Shown: positions 12,601 to 23,745 of the stretch, piece after piece
Position numbering within the stretch: position 1 is the first letter of the stretch
Layout: every line of letters starts with the position of its first letter
NCBI RefSeq assembly: GCF_023856365.1
Contig: NC_064538.1
Location: forward strand, 15,060,435-15,124,434
Direction: 5' to 3'
DNA from: Brienomyrus brachyistius
Taxonomy: Eukaryota; Chordata; Actinopteri; Osteoglossiformes; Mormyridae
DNA: 64,000 nucleotides
Program-made: the position numbers and the translations under genes
Notes under the pieces: generated by a model
What the model saw: only the letters and a program-made list of their open reading frames with translations
Databases searched by the model: none
What the model was told of the DNA's origin: nothing

Positions 12601-14375
12601 CCGACATGAAATAAAAAAAAAATGTATTTTACTGTTTTTGAGTTATTTACTTGCTCTTCGTTTAAATTAGCCACCTCAGGTGAGTGGGCCAGCTCAATTT
12701 CCAGCCCTGGACAATCCCTCGACTGGATGAAGCTGAGCATTTGACTGGATAGAGCTGTTCTCTCGCTCTTCTCTCCCATTGTCGGGCTCATCTCCTGCTC
12801 CAGCTGGCTCCCCCAAACTTAGAGCTCTGTCTTCTCTCCTGGTTAAAATTTCTACAGTCTCTGTGGACTAAATAAACTAGGATTCCAGCCACATTTTAAA
12901 TATTTGGTTTAATCTGTCAGTCTAGCTCATTCAACATCACAGATGTGTGCTTTTGGCTCAAGTTCCATCTTGATATGAGGAATGCTTTTCCTAGCGTTAT
13001 GTTACTAATTAAATTTATGTTTAATTGGTTAAAGAACAAGCAAAGGATTACTCATCCTGTGGTGTATATTTGACCAAGCATGTTGGGTTTGATAATAAGA
13101 TGTAATAACTCATTATGTGATTGTGATAGAGGCGGGTTCACTGAGTCCCTTTCCAAAGCCTTGCTGTAGAGACGCACAATGGGAATGTTCCTCCTTTAAC
13201 CACGAATCGTCACTTTGAGCACCTGCCTTTTTGTTTGCCACCCCCTTGAGTTTCCCCTTCCTCCTCCTGCCGGCCTTCCCGGCCGCATTCTCACGCCCCC
13301 TCTGCCCGTTTGGCCTGCCAGCTCAGCAACTCATCGCGTGCGATAGGCACACAATGTGCCCGTGCTGCACCAGCCCTGTGTGTGGACAGCCCACTGGGAA
13401 ACCGCATTTGCTCCCTGTCCTCCCAGCATCCAGCGTGCTGCTAACAGGCCTTACTGCTTGCTGAGGACTCCAAAGACATGGAGGCGCCCAAGTGCTCAGC
13501 TGAAAAAAAGCCCAGACCTCTCCCTTTTTGTACATTCTTTGTTCCCATTTTCCATTCAATCCAACAATGCCCACAGGTTTCTGAATATGAAGCGATTTAC
13601 AATGAACTCTTTTACTTCACTGACAGTGTTCTTTAGTTTCATTCTCAACGCCTTTGTAGTTTATGATGAGAGTGAAATTCCAAGCGATGGAATTCTGAAC
13701 CATGGAAATGGAATATGGGGCTTCATGGCAGTTATAAGTAGCATTGTTGCATGTTGAATTCGGCTGAGTTGCTCAATTTGCCTATCTCTTGGACAAACAG
13801 AAATGTAATCTATTGGCGATTGAAAGTGTGCTGTAATAGAGAAGTTATATTACTGCAACTCTAGGATTCCCCAGAGATCCTAGTGATCTTTGAAGACACA
13901 GAAGTTCCTATAAGGAAGAAAAACAAATATGGAATTTGGGGTAGATTTTAAAATATGTGAAAACTCTGTGATAACTGAGCCTTAATGGGTCTATGATGTG
14001 AGAAACATTGAGAGGCTTAAATTTCACTCCAGGCTGCCTTTAGTGTCCATGCAGCTGACAAAATTATGGTAAGGAGAGTGCATTAGGAAGGAATGCGTGC
14101 TGCTGAAATCTTGACGCTTGATATGCCCAAGCAAAGCTGGAATCAGTTTTGGATTTCAGTTTAAGGAGATCATGGAGTCCATCAAGAATAAACATTGTCA
14201 TCATGTCATACAAACCACAAGGCTGTGAGATAACACCTAAGGAAGACTGTAACTTGAGCTTCATAATCTGTGGTACAGATGCTGTAAAATTATGGGTAAA
14301 ATATGAATCACAATATCTTCCACTCAGAATTGAGATTCAGATTTTCTCTCATGATTCATGAGTAATATATATCTC
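9656..14375. other. intergenic stretch, no gene recognised
   Basis: Apart from the repeat at 11858-11911 and short homopolymers (C near 12377, T near 12290 and 12583), no feature is supported. Open frames up to 133 residues (e.g. 12453-12791 minus, 13356-13757 plus) show no recognisable domain and no splice context. Confidence 0.5.
11858..11911 (+). repeat. 54-bp dispersed repeat, copy B
   Basis: Second copy of the repeat at 9602-9655, same orientation, 2.26 kb away. Flanks on the right side are unrelated. Confidence 0.7.

Positions 14376-14406
<31 letters not shown>
14376..14406. repeat. ATA trinucleotide microsatellite
   Basis: About ten uninterrupted taa/ata units. Confidence 0.9.
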
Positions 14407-14538
14407 GCTTATTATTGTTGTTGTTATTTCATATTGTCTTTATGAAGATGAAACAAATAATATCATCATTATTGAAATGGGACATTTCCATGCAGAACTG
14501 AAATGCCACGCTTCAATTTTTTTTACATTTCCAAGTGC

Positions 14539-14920
14539 ATGAATCGCTAAGCGGGGCGGCATGGTGGTGCAGTGGTTAGCACTGTTGTCTCACACCTCTG
14601 GGACCCGGGTTCGAGTCTCCGCCTGGGTCACATTTGTGCGAAGTTTGCATGTTCTCCCCAAGTCGTCGTGGGGTTTCCTCCGGGTACTCCGGTTTCCCCC
14701 CACAGTCCAAAAACATGCTGAGGCTAATTGGGCTTGCTAAATTGCCCGTAGGAATGTGTGTGTGAGTGAATGGTGTGTGAGTGTGCCCAGCGATGGGCTG
14801 GTCCCCCATCCTGGGTTGTTCCCTGCCTCGTGCCCATTGCTTCCGGGATAGGCTCCGGACCCCCCACAACCCAGTAGGATAAGCGGTTTCGAAAATGGAT
14901 GGATGGATGAATCGCTAAGC
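14539..14920 (+). mobile_element. tRNA-derived SINE with perfect 14-bp target duplication
   Basis: The body (14553-14906, about 354 bp) starts ggggcggcatggtggtgcag, an A-box-like tRNA head (gtggtgcagtggttagcac). A B-box-like ggttcgagtctc follows near 14608, then a tRNA-unrelated body (gtttgcatgttctcccc, ggtttccccccacagtcc) and a GGAT-repeat tail (atggatggatgg). The direct repeat atgaatcgctaagc flanks it at 14539-14552 and 14907-14920, proving retroposition. This intact copy is the reference for the other copies in the window. Confidence 0.93.
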
Positions 14921-16480
14921 ATAAGCTAATGCCTCATCTGCTCTTAATTTTACCACCATCAAGTAAACGTTTTTCCTACATGTTTGTTGTGTCTGTGTTA
15001 ATCTGAAAAAAAAATCCCTACAAGCGAATGTGGCCCCTGTTTCAGTAAGTGCACAATGTTATTGTCCAAACTTGGGTTGGGAAGATTTCTTTCCTCTTCC
15101 TCGCTGTCACCACAAAGGTCTTCTTGAGTCTGAATAATTTTGTTCTTGTTCTTAAAAAGAGTTTCCTTTTACCTTGTCACACATTATTGTAGATTCGTTT
15201 GCAAATCTGCTCCTTCTTCCTGTGTACAGTTTGTTACATGACGTAGCTTCGGGGGGAAGGGGAACACTTGATTTGCTGCAACGGATCTTCCTGTTAATAC
15301 ACACTCAAAAGAATTTGTGTCATGTAAGCATGAGATCCCATAGGAATATGAATCAGAATCCCGATTTAAATATGATTAATTGTTCAACTCTAAAATGTGG
15401 TATCATTGCATTGTCCTGTCTGAACAAAGGCGCTTTGTTAGCTGCCCAAAGAATCCTCACAGATATTCCTACCCCTGTCTCTCTAATCCACCAGCTAATC
15501 CCTACCATCCCCACAACCTCCTCCTTCAGGTGTTCTAACAATGTCCCAGCACCTCTGGATGTAGCTCTGTGTTGACACAGGAAAGCTCACCACAGCCACT
15601 TGATTTAACCTGCGATTTGTGGAGTATAGGGCTAGAGTGGATCCCTTTGGGTTGGTAATTCAGTAAAGACACATTCTTTGCATCTTCCTTTGACAGAGCA
15701 GCGTGGGACCAAGTGAGGCTGTCAGGAATTCTTGAGAGAAACCTCGGTCTCTCAGTGTATGCTTGTTTAACGGCTTTCATGCTAAGGGGATTTAGCACAG
15801 GGCCGAAGGAAATGATAGCTATGGCATAATGAGAGAGGAGGTCTTGACACAGAGCACTGCTGTGAAGCGCCTGGGGGTGCTCCAGTTTACCTCCGTGTCT
15901 TGGGGGAACAGGGTCATTACAGCCTCTGATTACTTGCGGAAACCGGGTATGATTAGTGATCCACACAGGGCGCTCTGCTTCACCTGGGAGTCATTGCTGG
16001 GGAAGTGTTTGACCTCATCTGTGCTTCAGTGTCCTCTGGACACTTTTGGGTCTCACGGTGCTACTCTGGTTAAGACATTTGGGCCAGAACTGTACAGACC
16101 CATCAGGTGGGTTAAGGTCTCAGTGTAAAGGGGAAGGATATTATTTTCTGCCATTATCATACCCATGCAATGGGGTGGCAGTTAATTTCAGTGCCCAAGA
16201 AGGCATTCTTAATCAAAATACATTTCCAGGGAAGAGAAATTAGGACAGTCAGATGCCTAAAGTCTGTTTTCAATTAGTGGGCCTCAATAGCAGATGGGTG
16301 TTGGCGGTGGGGGGTAAAACAACAAGAAAAAAGTAAGTAAAAAGGAGAAAAAGAAGCAGGAATATAGGTGCATGCTAAACGTCATCTGCCTTAAAAACCT
16401 GACATGTTTTCCCCATAGTATTCATGTTTTCAGATGTTGGGTCGTCCATCTTTCATTACTGTTTTCCATCCATTCATCTT
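14921..16480. other. intergenic stretch, no gene recognised
   Basis: Open frames of 133 residues (15174-15575, plus) and 143 residues (15535-15966, minus) overlap here. Neither shows a recognisable domain, signal peptide or splice support. No repeats are evident. Confidence 0.45.
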
Positions 16481-16790
<310 letters not shown>

Positions 16791-16811
16791 ACACACACAC
16801 ACACACACACA

Positions 16812-17060
16812 GGTTTGTAATTATAACTTTGTGGGGACTCTCCGTTCATTTTTATGGGGAAAACTAATCTTCACATGATGATCTTAACCTCTACCCATCC
16901 CTAACTGTACCCACAAGTAACTAAACAAAATGCAAGACTTTTGGCATTTTCAGTTTTTTGATTGCAGTCGCAGATTTTTATAACGTTGACTTCCCCCTTG
17001 TGGGTCCCCAATGCAGCACCCACATATCTGGTTTTTATAACATTGTGGGGACAATTGGCA
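16812..17060 (+). repeat. dispersed 'tttgtggggac' fish repeat
   Basis: Begins ggtttgtaattataacttt and tgtggggactc, continues with an accaca/ccctaac-type segment, caagacttttggcattttca, a ttttttgattg block and a second ataacattgtggggacaa at 17037-17054. I recall this arrangement from repeats widespread in teleosts. It directly abuts the short CA tract. Class not determined. Confidence 0.55.
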
Positions 17061-19140
17061 GAGGTGACAGCCAAACGGTCAGCCCTGGAGGTGTGAGTCA
17101 CTGATTGCTGTTTAACTAACCATGATTCGTTGTTATAATCTACACCTCACACTACTGCACATACTGTAGCGCTCTGTCGCAAAATCTACAAAACAGCTTA
17201 ATTCCGATAAGCTACTGTAGCAATAAATTCTTTTGTTCCATAAACAGGACCAATAAAGTTCTTATTGGTGTCAAACATCCTTTAGTTAACAATTCGCACA
17301 TGAGCTCACGCCAGCCTAATTCTGTTTGCATTCCTTCACTCTGTCTAATTTCTTGTTTTTACATTTGGTTTCGTTCTGTGATAGGAGACACCACTGGGGT
17401 TGAATGTGAAAATGTGTGAAGAAAAGTCAAGGCTGATTGAGTCACTCTGTTTGTTTGACTTGCTCTGATCGGAGTTGGTCAGCTTCATGCACCCGTTCAG
17501 TCTTGACTTTGCCCACTAATTAAGCCACTTTAGTGCCGACATCTAGTGGGTTTTTTCAGATCATTCTGGCACGCGGATTCTTTCTACAGGATGGCATGTT
17601 TCCTGGTGCATTTTTACAACCATATGCTCTGTGATTTCAGACATGTTAATGTCTGTTCTATAACTTAAGATAAGATAAGATAAGAAATATATAATATACT
17701 CTGTACAAAGTTAAAAAAAAACTGTAACTAAGCTATAACAAATATAAAATAACAGATTATTAGTGCACGTGGTAATGAAAAGTGTCTTAGTGTAGTGCCT
17801 TGAATAATTAAGTGTTGAATAAATGTGTTTAGTTATTTTTAATCAAAGAGAACATGTTCTTTACATTGCAGACACTAACTTTTAAAACAAGTTTTATAAG
17901 GTCAACATGTATTTATACATGAAGTACGGTGCTTCACTGGTTCAAAAGCAATAAAATCAATATTCCAAACTAACAGTTAAACTGAATATACTACATATAT
18001 GTATATATACAGTATATAAACTGAAGTAATGGCTTGTGCTAATAGTCTCTTATTTGGCTTGTGTTACTGCCTGTTGAAGGAAAGTATTTTGTCCAGAAAA
18101 TCTACATTTTGGCGGGCATGGTAAGCTCCTGCATAGAGCACTACACAGCTGACGTATTCGTTACTGACAATTCGTTGCGAATTGCAATCTATTTTGTCAT
18201 TCAAAAAGATAAAATGGGTTTTATCTGTTGGGAGTCATCATCTACTTAGTAAACACATGGTTTTATAAGATTGTTTTTGTTGGTTAATGTTGAATCCTGA
18301 GTCAGCACTTTCTGATTTAGCTTTCTTACTAAATAAAGCTTGATGCAGGTCATATTGGCCCATCATGGGCACATTTTACCTACATGTGAACCTCTAGGTC
18401 AGCCACGGCAGTTCCACGAAAAAGCAGGAATCCATGAGAAGGATTTGGTCAGCGTGCCAAGCATTCATTAATCAGCCTTCCCTGGGCCTAAATTTCATTT
18501 TGGTGGCTGATCTGTGGCGCAATCCATCCCCATCGGTTCCCACATTTGATCAGTGCCTTCACAATTAAAAAAGCAAAGATCCAGTTGCTTTCATGCATCA
18601 AATTACTTGCGTCTGTGCTGAGGGGGTCTGGGAAATCAGGCGTAGCGCATATGCAGTTACAGATGGGGAGATGCATGGTGTGCTGCTGTTCACCTCTGCA
18701 GAACTCCTCCCTGCCTGTTAAACTCCACACTGTGTGCCATTTAAAGCTGGGCTTTCCATTACAAACCATATGGTCACTGAAAAAGAAAAGATTCAGTCCT
18801 GAATTATAATTATGACCAAATGCTGTTGGATCTGAGGGGAAAAATGAAATCTGCAGGTGAGAGAAACTTTCTAAAGAGAGGTGTGGTGTAGAAGGACTGC
18901 TGGAGGAGGTGATTACACTGGTATGCTTGAGGACAGTCCTCTGGACGCACTCACCTCTATCACTATCCATCAGAAACCAGAGATTGAATTCAAAAGCCTC
19001 CAGACAATCATCCATGAATCAACCTGCAGCAGGGGGTGTAAGTGACATAAAATTGAGGAGATGTGCATAAGTGATTTGGACAGACTTGACTTGTGACTGA
19101 TCCAGGTCATGGACAGAATGCCTGGTTCAGTCAGAACAGG
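17061..19140. other. intergenic stretch, no gene recognised
   Basis: Contains a short AAGAT repeat at 17663-17684 and a 175-residue minus-strand open frame (18488-19015) without any recognisable domain. Nothing else is supported. Confidence 0.45.
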
Positions 19141-19146
19141 CTTGGT

Positions 19147-19366
19147 AGACGTGGCCTGAGACTCACAGACCTGAGAGTCAAAGTATAAATGTGGCTTGAG
19201 ATACACAGACCTGAGAATCAGAGTAAGTATGAACGTGGCCTGACACTCAAAGACCCGAGAGTCAGAGTAAGTATGAACGTGGCCTGACACTCAAAGACCC
19301 GAGAGTCAGAGCAAGTATGAACGTGGCCTGGCACTCAAAGACCCGAGAGTCAGAGTAAGTGCAGAC
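19147..19366 (+). repeat. 44-bp tandem repeat array
   Basis: About five units of the form gaacgtggcctgacactca then agacccgagagtcagagtaa. Unit starts at 19231, 19275 and 19319 are exactly 44 bp apart. The two leftmost units (from 19147) are more diverged and carry gagactcacagacctgag. A single further unit sits alone at 23697-23745. Confidence 0.9.
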
Positions 19367-19370
19367 GTTA

Positions 19371-20815
19371 TAGCTGGAAAAGGAGAGCCGAGTGACCCGT
19401 TCCTCCACAAAGTATGCAGGACAGGACCTAATGAGAGTGTTTAAAGACGTAACCCAATGATTATATTGATAGCACTTAATAGATACACAGTAAATCAATA
19501 AATGCACAAAATTCATTTAGTATTACCACTCAAGACATCTGCAAACTTGGATGAGAGTAAATTTCCAATTCTTTCTGATATCAAAACTGTGGGGGTTCTG
19601 TCATGCTCAGACTAACACCCTAAGAGCAGGGATGATGGGTAACTGGTCCATCACACACTTTAAACGGTTCAAAATTACCCTGCTGGGGTCTAACGTTACA
19701 GTTCAAAGCAGTTAAGGAGAGTGGAGTGTGGAGCCCAGCTTTTCTGAGGAGTAGCACAGGAGCGCCACACAGGTTAGGGAGGTGCTCTAAGCTGTCCCCC
19801 TCCTCCTTTGCACTCCATATTTCCCCACACCTGTCATGTCACCCCATTTTGTTGTGCCCCCCTAGCCTTCTCTATTATCTGCCATATCTTTTATCCTAAT
19901 CTCTACCCCACACTTTTTGTTTTCAACTCTCACCCACCCGCTTCACAGTTCACCTTCCCCTTTCTCTTCCTCTCCCACATGATTTGTCTTTTCGTTCCTT
20001 CTCAACCACTCTTCTTTTATTGGAACCCCCAACTCCCACATCTCAGGGGCTCCATACACTGTCCTGTCCTGTTTCGTGTCCAGAGGAACTTACCTTGACC
20101 CATGTGACGTATCTTCTCTGTGTCTGGGGCGCGCTGTCCGGGCTGACACCCTTTCCTTCACACGCACAGGCGTGTCTTTGTACACGCACACTGCAGGCAA
20201 ACACGCATGCACTGCATCTGCCTGGACCAAAGAGCCTGGCTTGGGCTAATATCCGTGAATTGAATTGTTTGGGGAGAGAAGGCAGCTCGGTGCTTGTTCA
20301 TGTTCATGAACAATAGAACAGAGGGAGCATGGAGCAGAGCTGCACCCTGGAATTACAAAGAACAGTCTGGCTTTTAGACAAAAAAGTTGGACTGCACAAT
20401 ATTTTTATTCAACAGTCTGGGTTTTTATCATACGAAACAAAGACTGTATTTTTTTGTACTAGATGTCTTTTTTCTTTGATAACCACATTTACTTTCTTTT
20501 TCGAAGAATATTTGTGGGTAATATTAAATATGTATTTTACAGCATATCTACAGTGGTTTATAAAAGACAATGTCAAGTAATTCACATCTGAAAAGGACCT
20601 GCAGGGCCAAACTCACACAATGCGTGGTCACACCTGAGATACATTCATGAGTATAATCCTGAACTTTTAACCTAAGAAAACCGCAATGTAATTCATATCT
20701 GGGGCTGACACACATGTGATCGCTTAGCAGAAGAAGAGCAGGGACAAAGAAAGGACATCTAATTAGAAGGCAAAAGAGCTGTGGGGTGGGGTTTGACAAG
20801 TGTCAGCCATGTGTA
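19371..20815. other. intergenic stretch, no gene recognised
   Basis: C/T-rich around 19800-20100, otherwise without recognisable repeats or coding sequence. Confidence 0.45.
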
Positions 20816-20827
20816 AAGAAGAGGCTA

Positions 20828-21318
20828 GTACAGAAATGAGTATGTGCAGGGAGTAGTGTACTACAGAAATAAGCATGTCTAAGAACAAAACAGTAAAGAA
20901 GCAGGCATGTGTAGGGAATAGGGTAGTACAGAAATGAGCATGTGCAGGGAGTAGGGTAGTACAGAAATGAGCATATGTAGGGAGTAGGGTAGTACAGAAA
21001 TGAGCATGTGCAAGGAGTAGGGTAGTACAGAAATAAGCATGTGCAGGGAGTAGGGTAGTACAGAAATGAGCATATGTAGCGAGTAGGGTAGTACAGAAAT
21101 AAGCATGTGCAGGGAGTAGGGTAGTACAGAAATGAGCATGTGCAGGGAGTAGGGTAGTACAGAAATGAGCGTGTGCAGGGAGTAGGGTAGTACAGAAATG
21201 AGCATGTGCAGGGAGTAGGGTAGTACAGAAATGAGCATGTGCAGGGAGTAGGGTAGTACAGAAATGAGCATATGTAGGGAGTAGGGTAGTACAGAAATGA
21301 GCATGTGCAGGGAGTACT
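20828..21318. repeat. 33-bp minisatellite
   Basis: Fourteen to fifteen units of gtacagaaatgagcatgtgc followed by agggagtagggta. Period 33 bp, e.g. acagaaatga at 20928 and 20961. Variants (gcatatgtag, aaataagcat, gcgtgtgc) alternate between units. Because 33 is a multiple of three, open frames of 202 and 161 residues run through it on the minus strand with an 11-residue repeat. These are by-products of the array. Confidence 0.95.
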
Positions 21319-22585
21319 GCCGGCTATTGCACTTAAATTGTTTTTGAAACAAGCATGTCTGCATATTGAAAGAGGTGTTTCATCTGCTTGTTTGGTGAAG
21401 ACTACCTTCAAGAAGTAGTATCTTTAATGAAAATGGTATATTTAAGCAATGTATCAAATATTTACACTTTCAAGTATTTGTTCTGTGTTTCAGTGGAATA
21501 GATTATTGTTTTTTTTTTCTTCAATTAAATGGCATAATCTGTAACTTAAAGGTGGGGAAATAGATCATTTCACAGCAAATGAATCTAGTGGAACATTTGT
21601 GCGTTCAGTGGTGTACACAAACAGAAGAAACCAAGAATCACTGAAAGCTGTCCACTTTTTGAAATACCCCCAAAACATTGTAGTTATTGTGACTATTACA
21701 TGCATGTTTCGTGTTTTTAAGAACGTGTCCTGTCTCGACAAAGGCAGGCCCATTTTGTCTTTCAGGACTATTTCTGAAAGATATGTGTGTATGTGTATCA
21801 GGAATCTGCACAGATGTGGCACATCTGGTGCAGATATATGCGTGTGACAGAGAAAGAGTAGGAGTAGCCAGTAAAGTGATACTGCATGCCTGTCGGTGTG
21901 TGAATGTGAAATGAGAGAGACATGGTTTTCTGTTGGTCACAGACTCTGAGATATGTGTGTGTGTCTGTGTGTGTGTGAGAGAGAGAGGGAGAGAGAAAAA
22001 GAGTGAAATAGAAAGAGAGTGAGAGAGAGATTCAGTGGGGTTAAGGTCAAAAACAGAGGTTTTTCGATATGAATAGTATGCATTAAAGTAGATACCTTGA
22101 ACAGAAATCCAGTGGGACACCTTTTGACCTCTAAGCATTTATGAGATGTTTGATTTCTATACATATGATTTATATGGTAACTCTGTATCTCTCATATCCA
22201 TTGCAGATTGCAGGTTGTGCCTGTGTGAATCTTCTGTATGCTTTCCCTCGCGGAGTTCCTTACGCATTCCTGCAAGCATTCCTTTCTAGGCAAACTCTCA
22301 GAATACACTTCTTCTCAATCTGCCAGTCATGCCACGATAATAACTTCCATCAGGTCCCCAGTAGCTGAGGATATCACTCTCTCGTTAACGTTACTGACCC
22401 CTTATCCCAGCAAGAAAACCCTGATGGTGCCCAGATTGTGTTTACATCAAAGGAGGTTAAGCTTCAAAGCAGATGAAGGGCCACTTCAATCAGCCTGCTT
22501 ATTAGCAAATGGGCAGTTAAGACCCTAAATCGGTGATAAGACCCTAAAGAGCTGAGAATCTGGTGTGCATGCCCTCTGAACCGCA
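21319..22585. other. intergenic stretch with GT/GA simple repeats
   Basis: GT and GA simple sequence at 21955-22031. No gene or transposon recognised. Confidence 0.5.
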
Positions 22586-22778
22586 GCTACAATCAGGGCT
22601 GGACTGACCATCTGGAACACTGGGCATTTTTTCCAGTGGGGCAATGGGTACACAGGCTGGTAAAATGTATCGTGAGGGACCCCTTCCTTCCCAGGAGGCA
22701 AAATATAGCATCCCCCTCCTGTGGGTAACCTGAAAGTCCAGGGCCAGTCTTTAACCCCAGTCCAGCTCTGGTTACAAT
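22586..22778. mobile_element. hAT-like MITE
   Basis: Terminal inverted repeats cagggctggactg (22594) and cagtccagctctg (ends 22770) bound a 177-bp element. The flanks gctacaat (22586-22593) and gttacaat (22771-22778) agree at 7 of 8 positions, an 8-bp target duplication as hAT elements make. The left end wording (agggctggactgaccatctgg-like) matches a MITE type I remember from fish. No coding capacity. Confidence 0.8.
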
Positions 22779-22984
22779 GCTATCATCTCCCCCCACTTTT
22801 TCTTTGCCTAATATTGATTTTAAGAAAGGGATCCATTAAAGCTCAGGTCTCTTCGTTAGTCACTGTATTATTACAAATATATTTTGACTTTGCTGATGAT
22901 TTTCTGAGTTTGTAACTGTTTTCAAGACGGCAGTTGTATGGAGTTTCAGCGGTAGGCTATTTGCACAAATAATCGGCAAAGAAC

Positions 22985-23170
22985 ACGTTTGCAAGTCCCA
23001 CTCAAAGTACCGAAGTACCAAAGAAGTACTCCAGCTGGTTTAGTACTTCAGGTACTTGAACTTTCGGTACTGGTACTTGACCGTGAGCTTATTGAAAAGG
23101 AAAGTACTGAAAGTACCTTACCAAAAGTACTGTACCAAAAGTGCAGTTCCTGGCAAGGTACCCTTAGAAA
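22985..23170. repeat. AGTACY-rich pseudo-palindromic element
   Basis: About fifteen occurrences of agtac/gtacc/gtact on both strands within 180 bp (e.g. aagtaccgaagtaccaaaga and cttcggtactggtacttg-like arms). They form overlapping inverted repeats. Likely a decayed MITE; class and borders not determined. Confidence 0.5.
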
Positions 23171-23542
23171 AGCAACAGAGGGATTCTAACTTATTAACTT
23201 ATTAACAATTATGCTACATATAATTTTAAATATAAATGTGCAGGAAAACTTAGCATTGTTGTCTATTTCTTTCTGTTTGAATGTAAAGGCATTGATACAT
23301 TTACTGAGGATGTAATATGTGTCCTTGGGAGCCTCCAGCCTGGGAGGGAGCGTCAGGTGCTGGGAATCTCCATTGTTATGCTACATCTGTCCTTAGTTCT
23401 CAGCAATTTGTCTTTATTGCTGCGGTCTGTTTTGCTTTACCCTTGTGGCCAAGATTTTGGTCTGAAGACCCATAACTACCACTTACCCATTTAGTGGATT
23501 TTTTGTTCTAGAAGCAAGGACTGAGTTTGATTTATGCACTTT

Positions 23543-23556
23543 CCCCCCCCCCCCCC
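23543..23556. repeat. 14-C homopolymer
   Basis: A run of 14 cytosines in otherwise unremarkable sequence. Confidence 0.9.
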
Positions 23557-23696
23557 ACCACACTGGCTGTTTTGTTGGCCTCATCCATAGTCTATCCCAG
23601 ATGCTGATTCGGATATATTTATTAAACCTTGTTGGCACCGTTTTGATTAATGTTCCTTTTTGGGTCAATGAATCAGGACAGAGAACAAGCTTTTGG

Positions 23697-23745
23697 GTGG
23701 TAAACGTGACCTGAGACTCACAGACCCGAGGGTCAGGTAAAGTAT
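23697..23745 (+). repeat. solitary copy of the 44-bp array unit
   Basis: gacctgagactcacagaccc then gagggtcaggtaaagtataa closely matches the left units of the array at 19147-19366, same orientation, 4.3 kb away. Confidence 0.75.

Noticed and set aside
14560..14620. tRNA gene suggested by A and B boxes
   Set aside because: The boxes belong to the tRNA-derived head of a SINE with target duplications; the sequence does not fold as a full tRNA and continues into the SINE body.
15535..15966. 143-residue minus-strand open frame
   Set aside because: No recognisable domain, overlaps another open frame on the + strand, no splice or promoter context.
18488..19015. 175-residue minus-strand open frame
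   Set aside because: Low-complexity Ser/Phe-rich translation without homology I can recognise; likely chance.
19147..21318. Possible CRISPR-like array
   Set aside because: Units are contiguous tandem copies with no unique spacers, and the genome is a vertebrate.
20803..21411. 202-residue minus-strand frame with an 11-residue repeat (CSFLYYPTPCT-like)
   Set aside because: It is the translation of the 33-bp minisatellite in an open frame; a second frame is open as well, which argues against coding selection.
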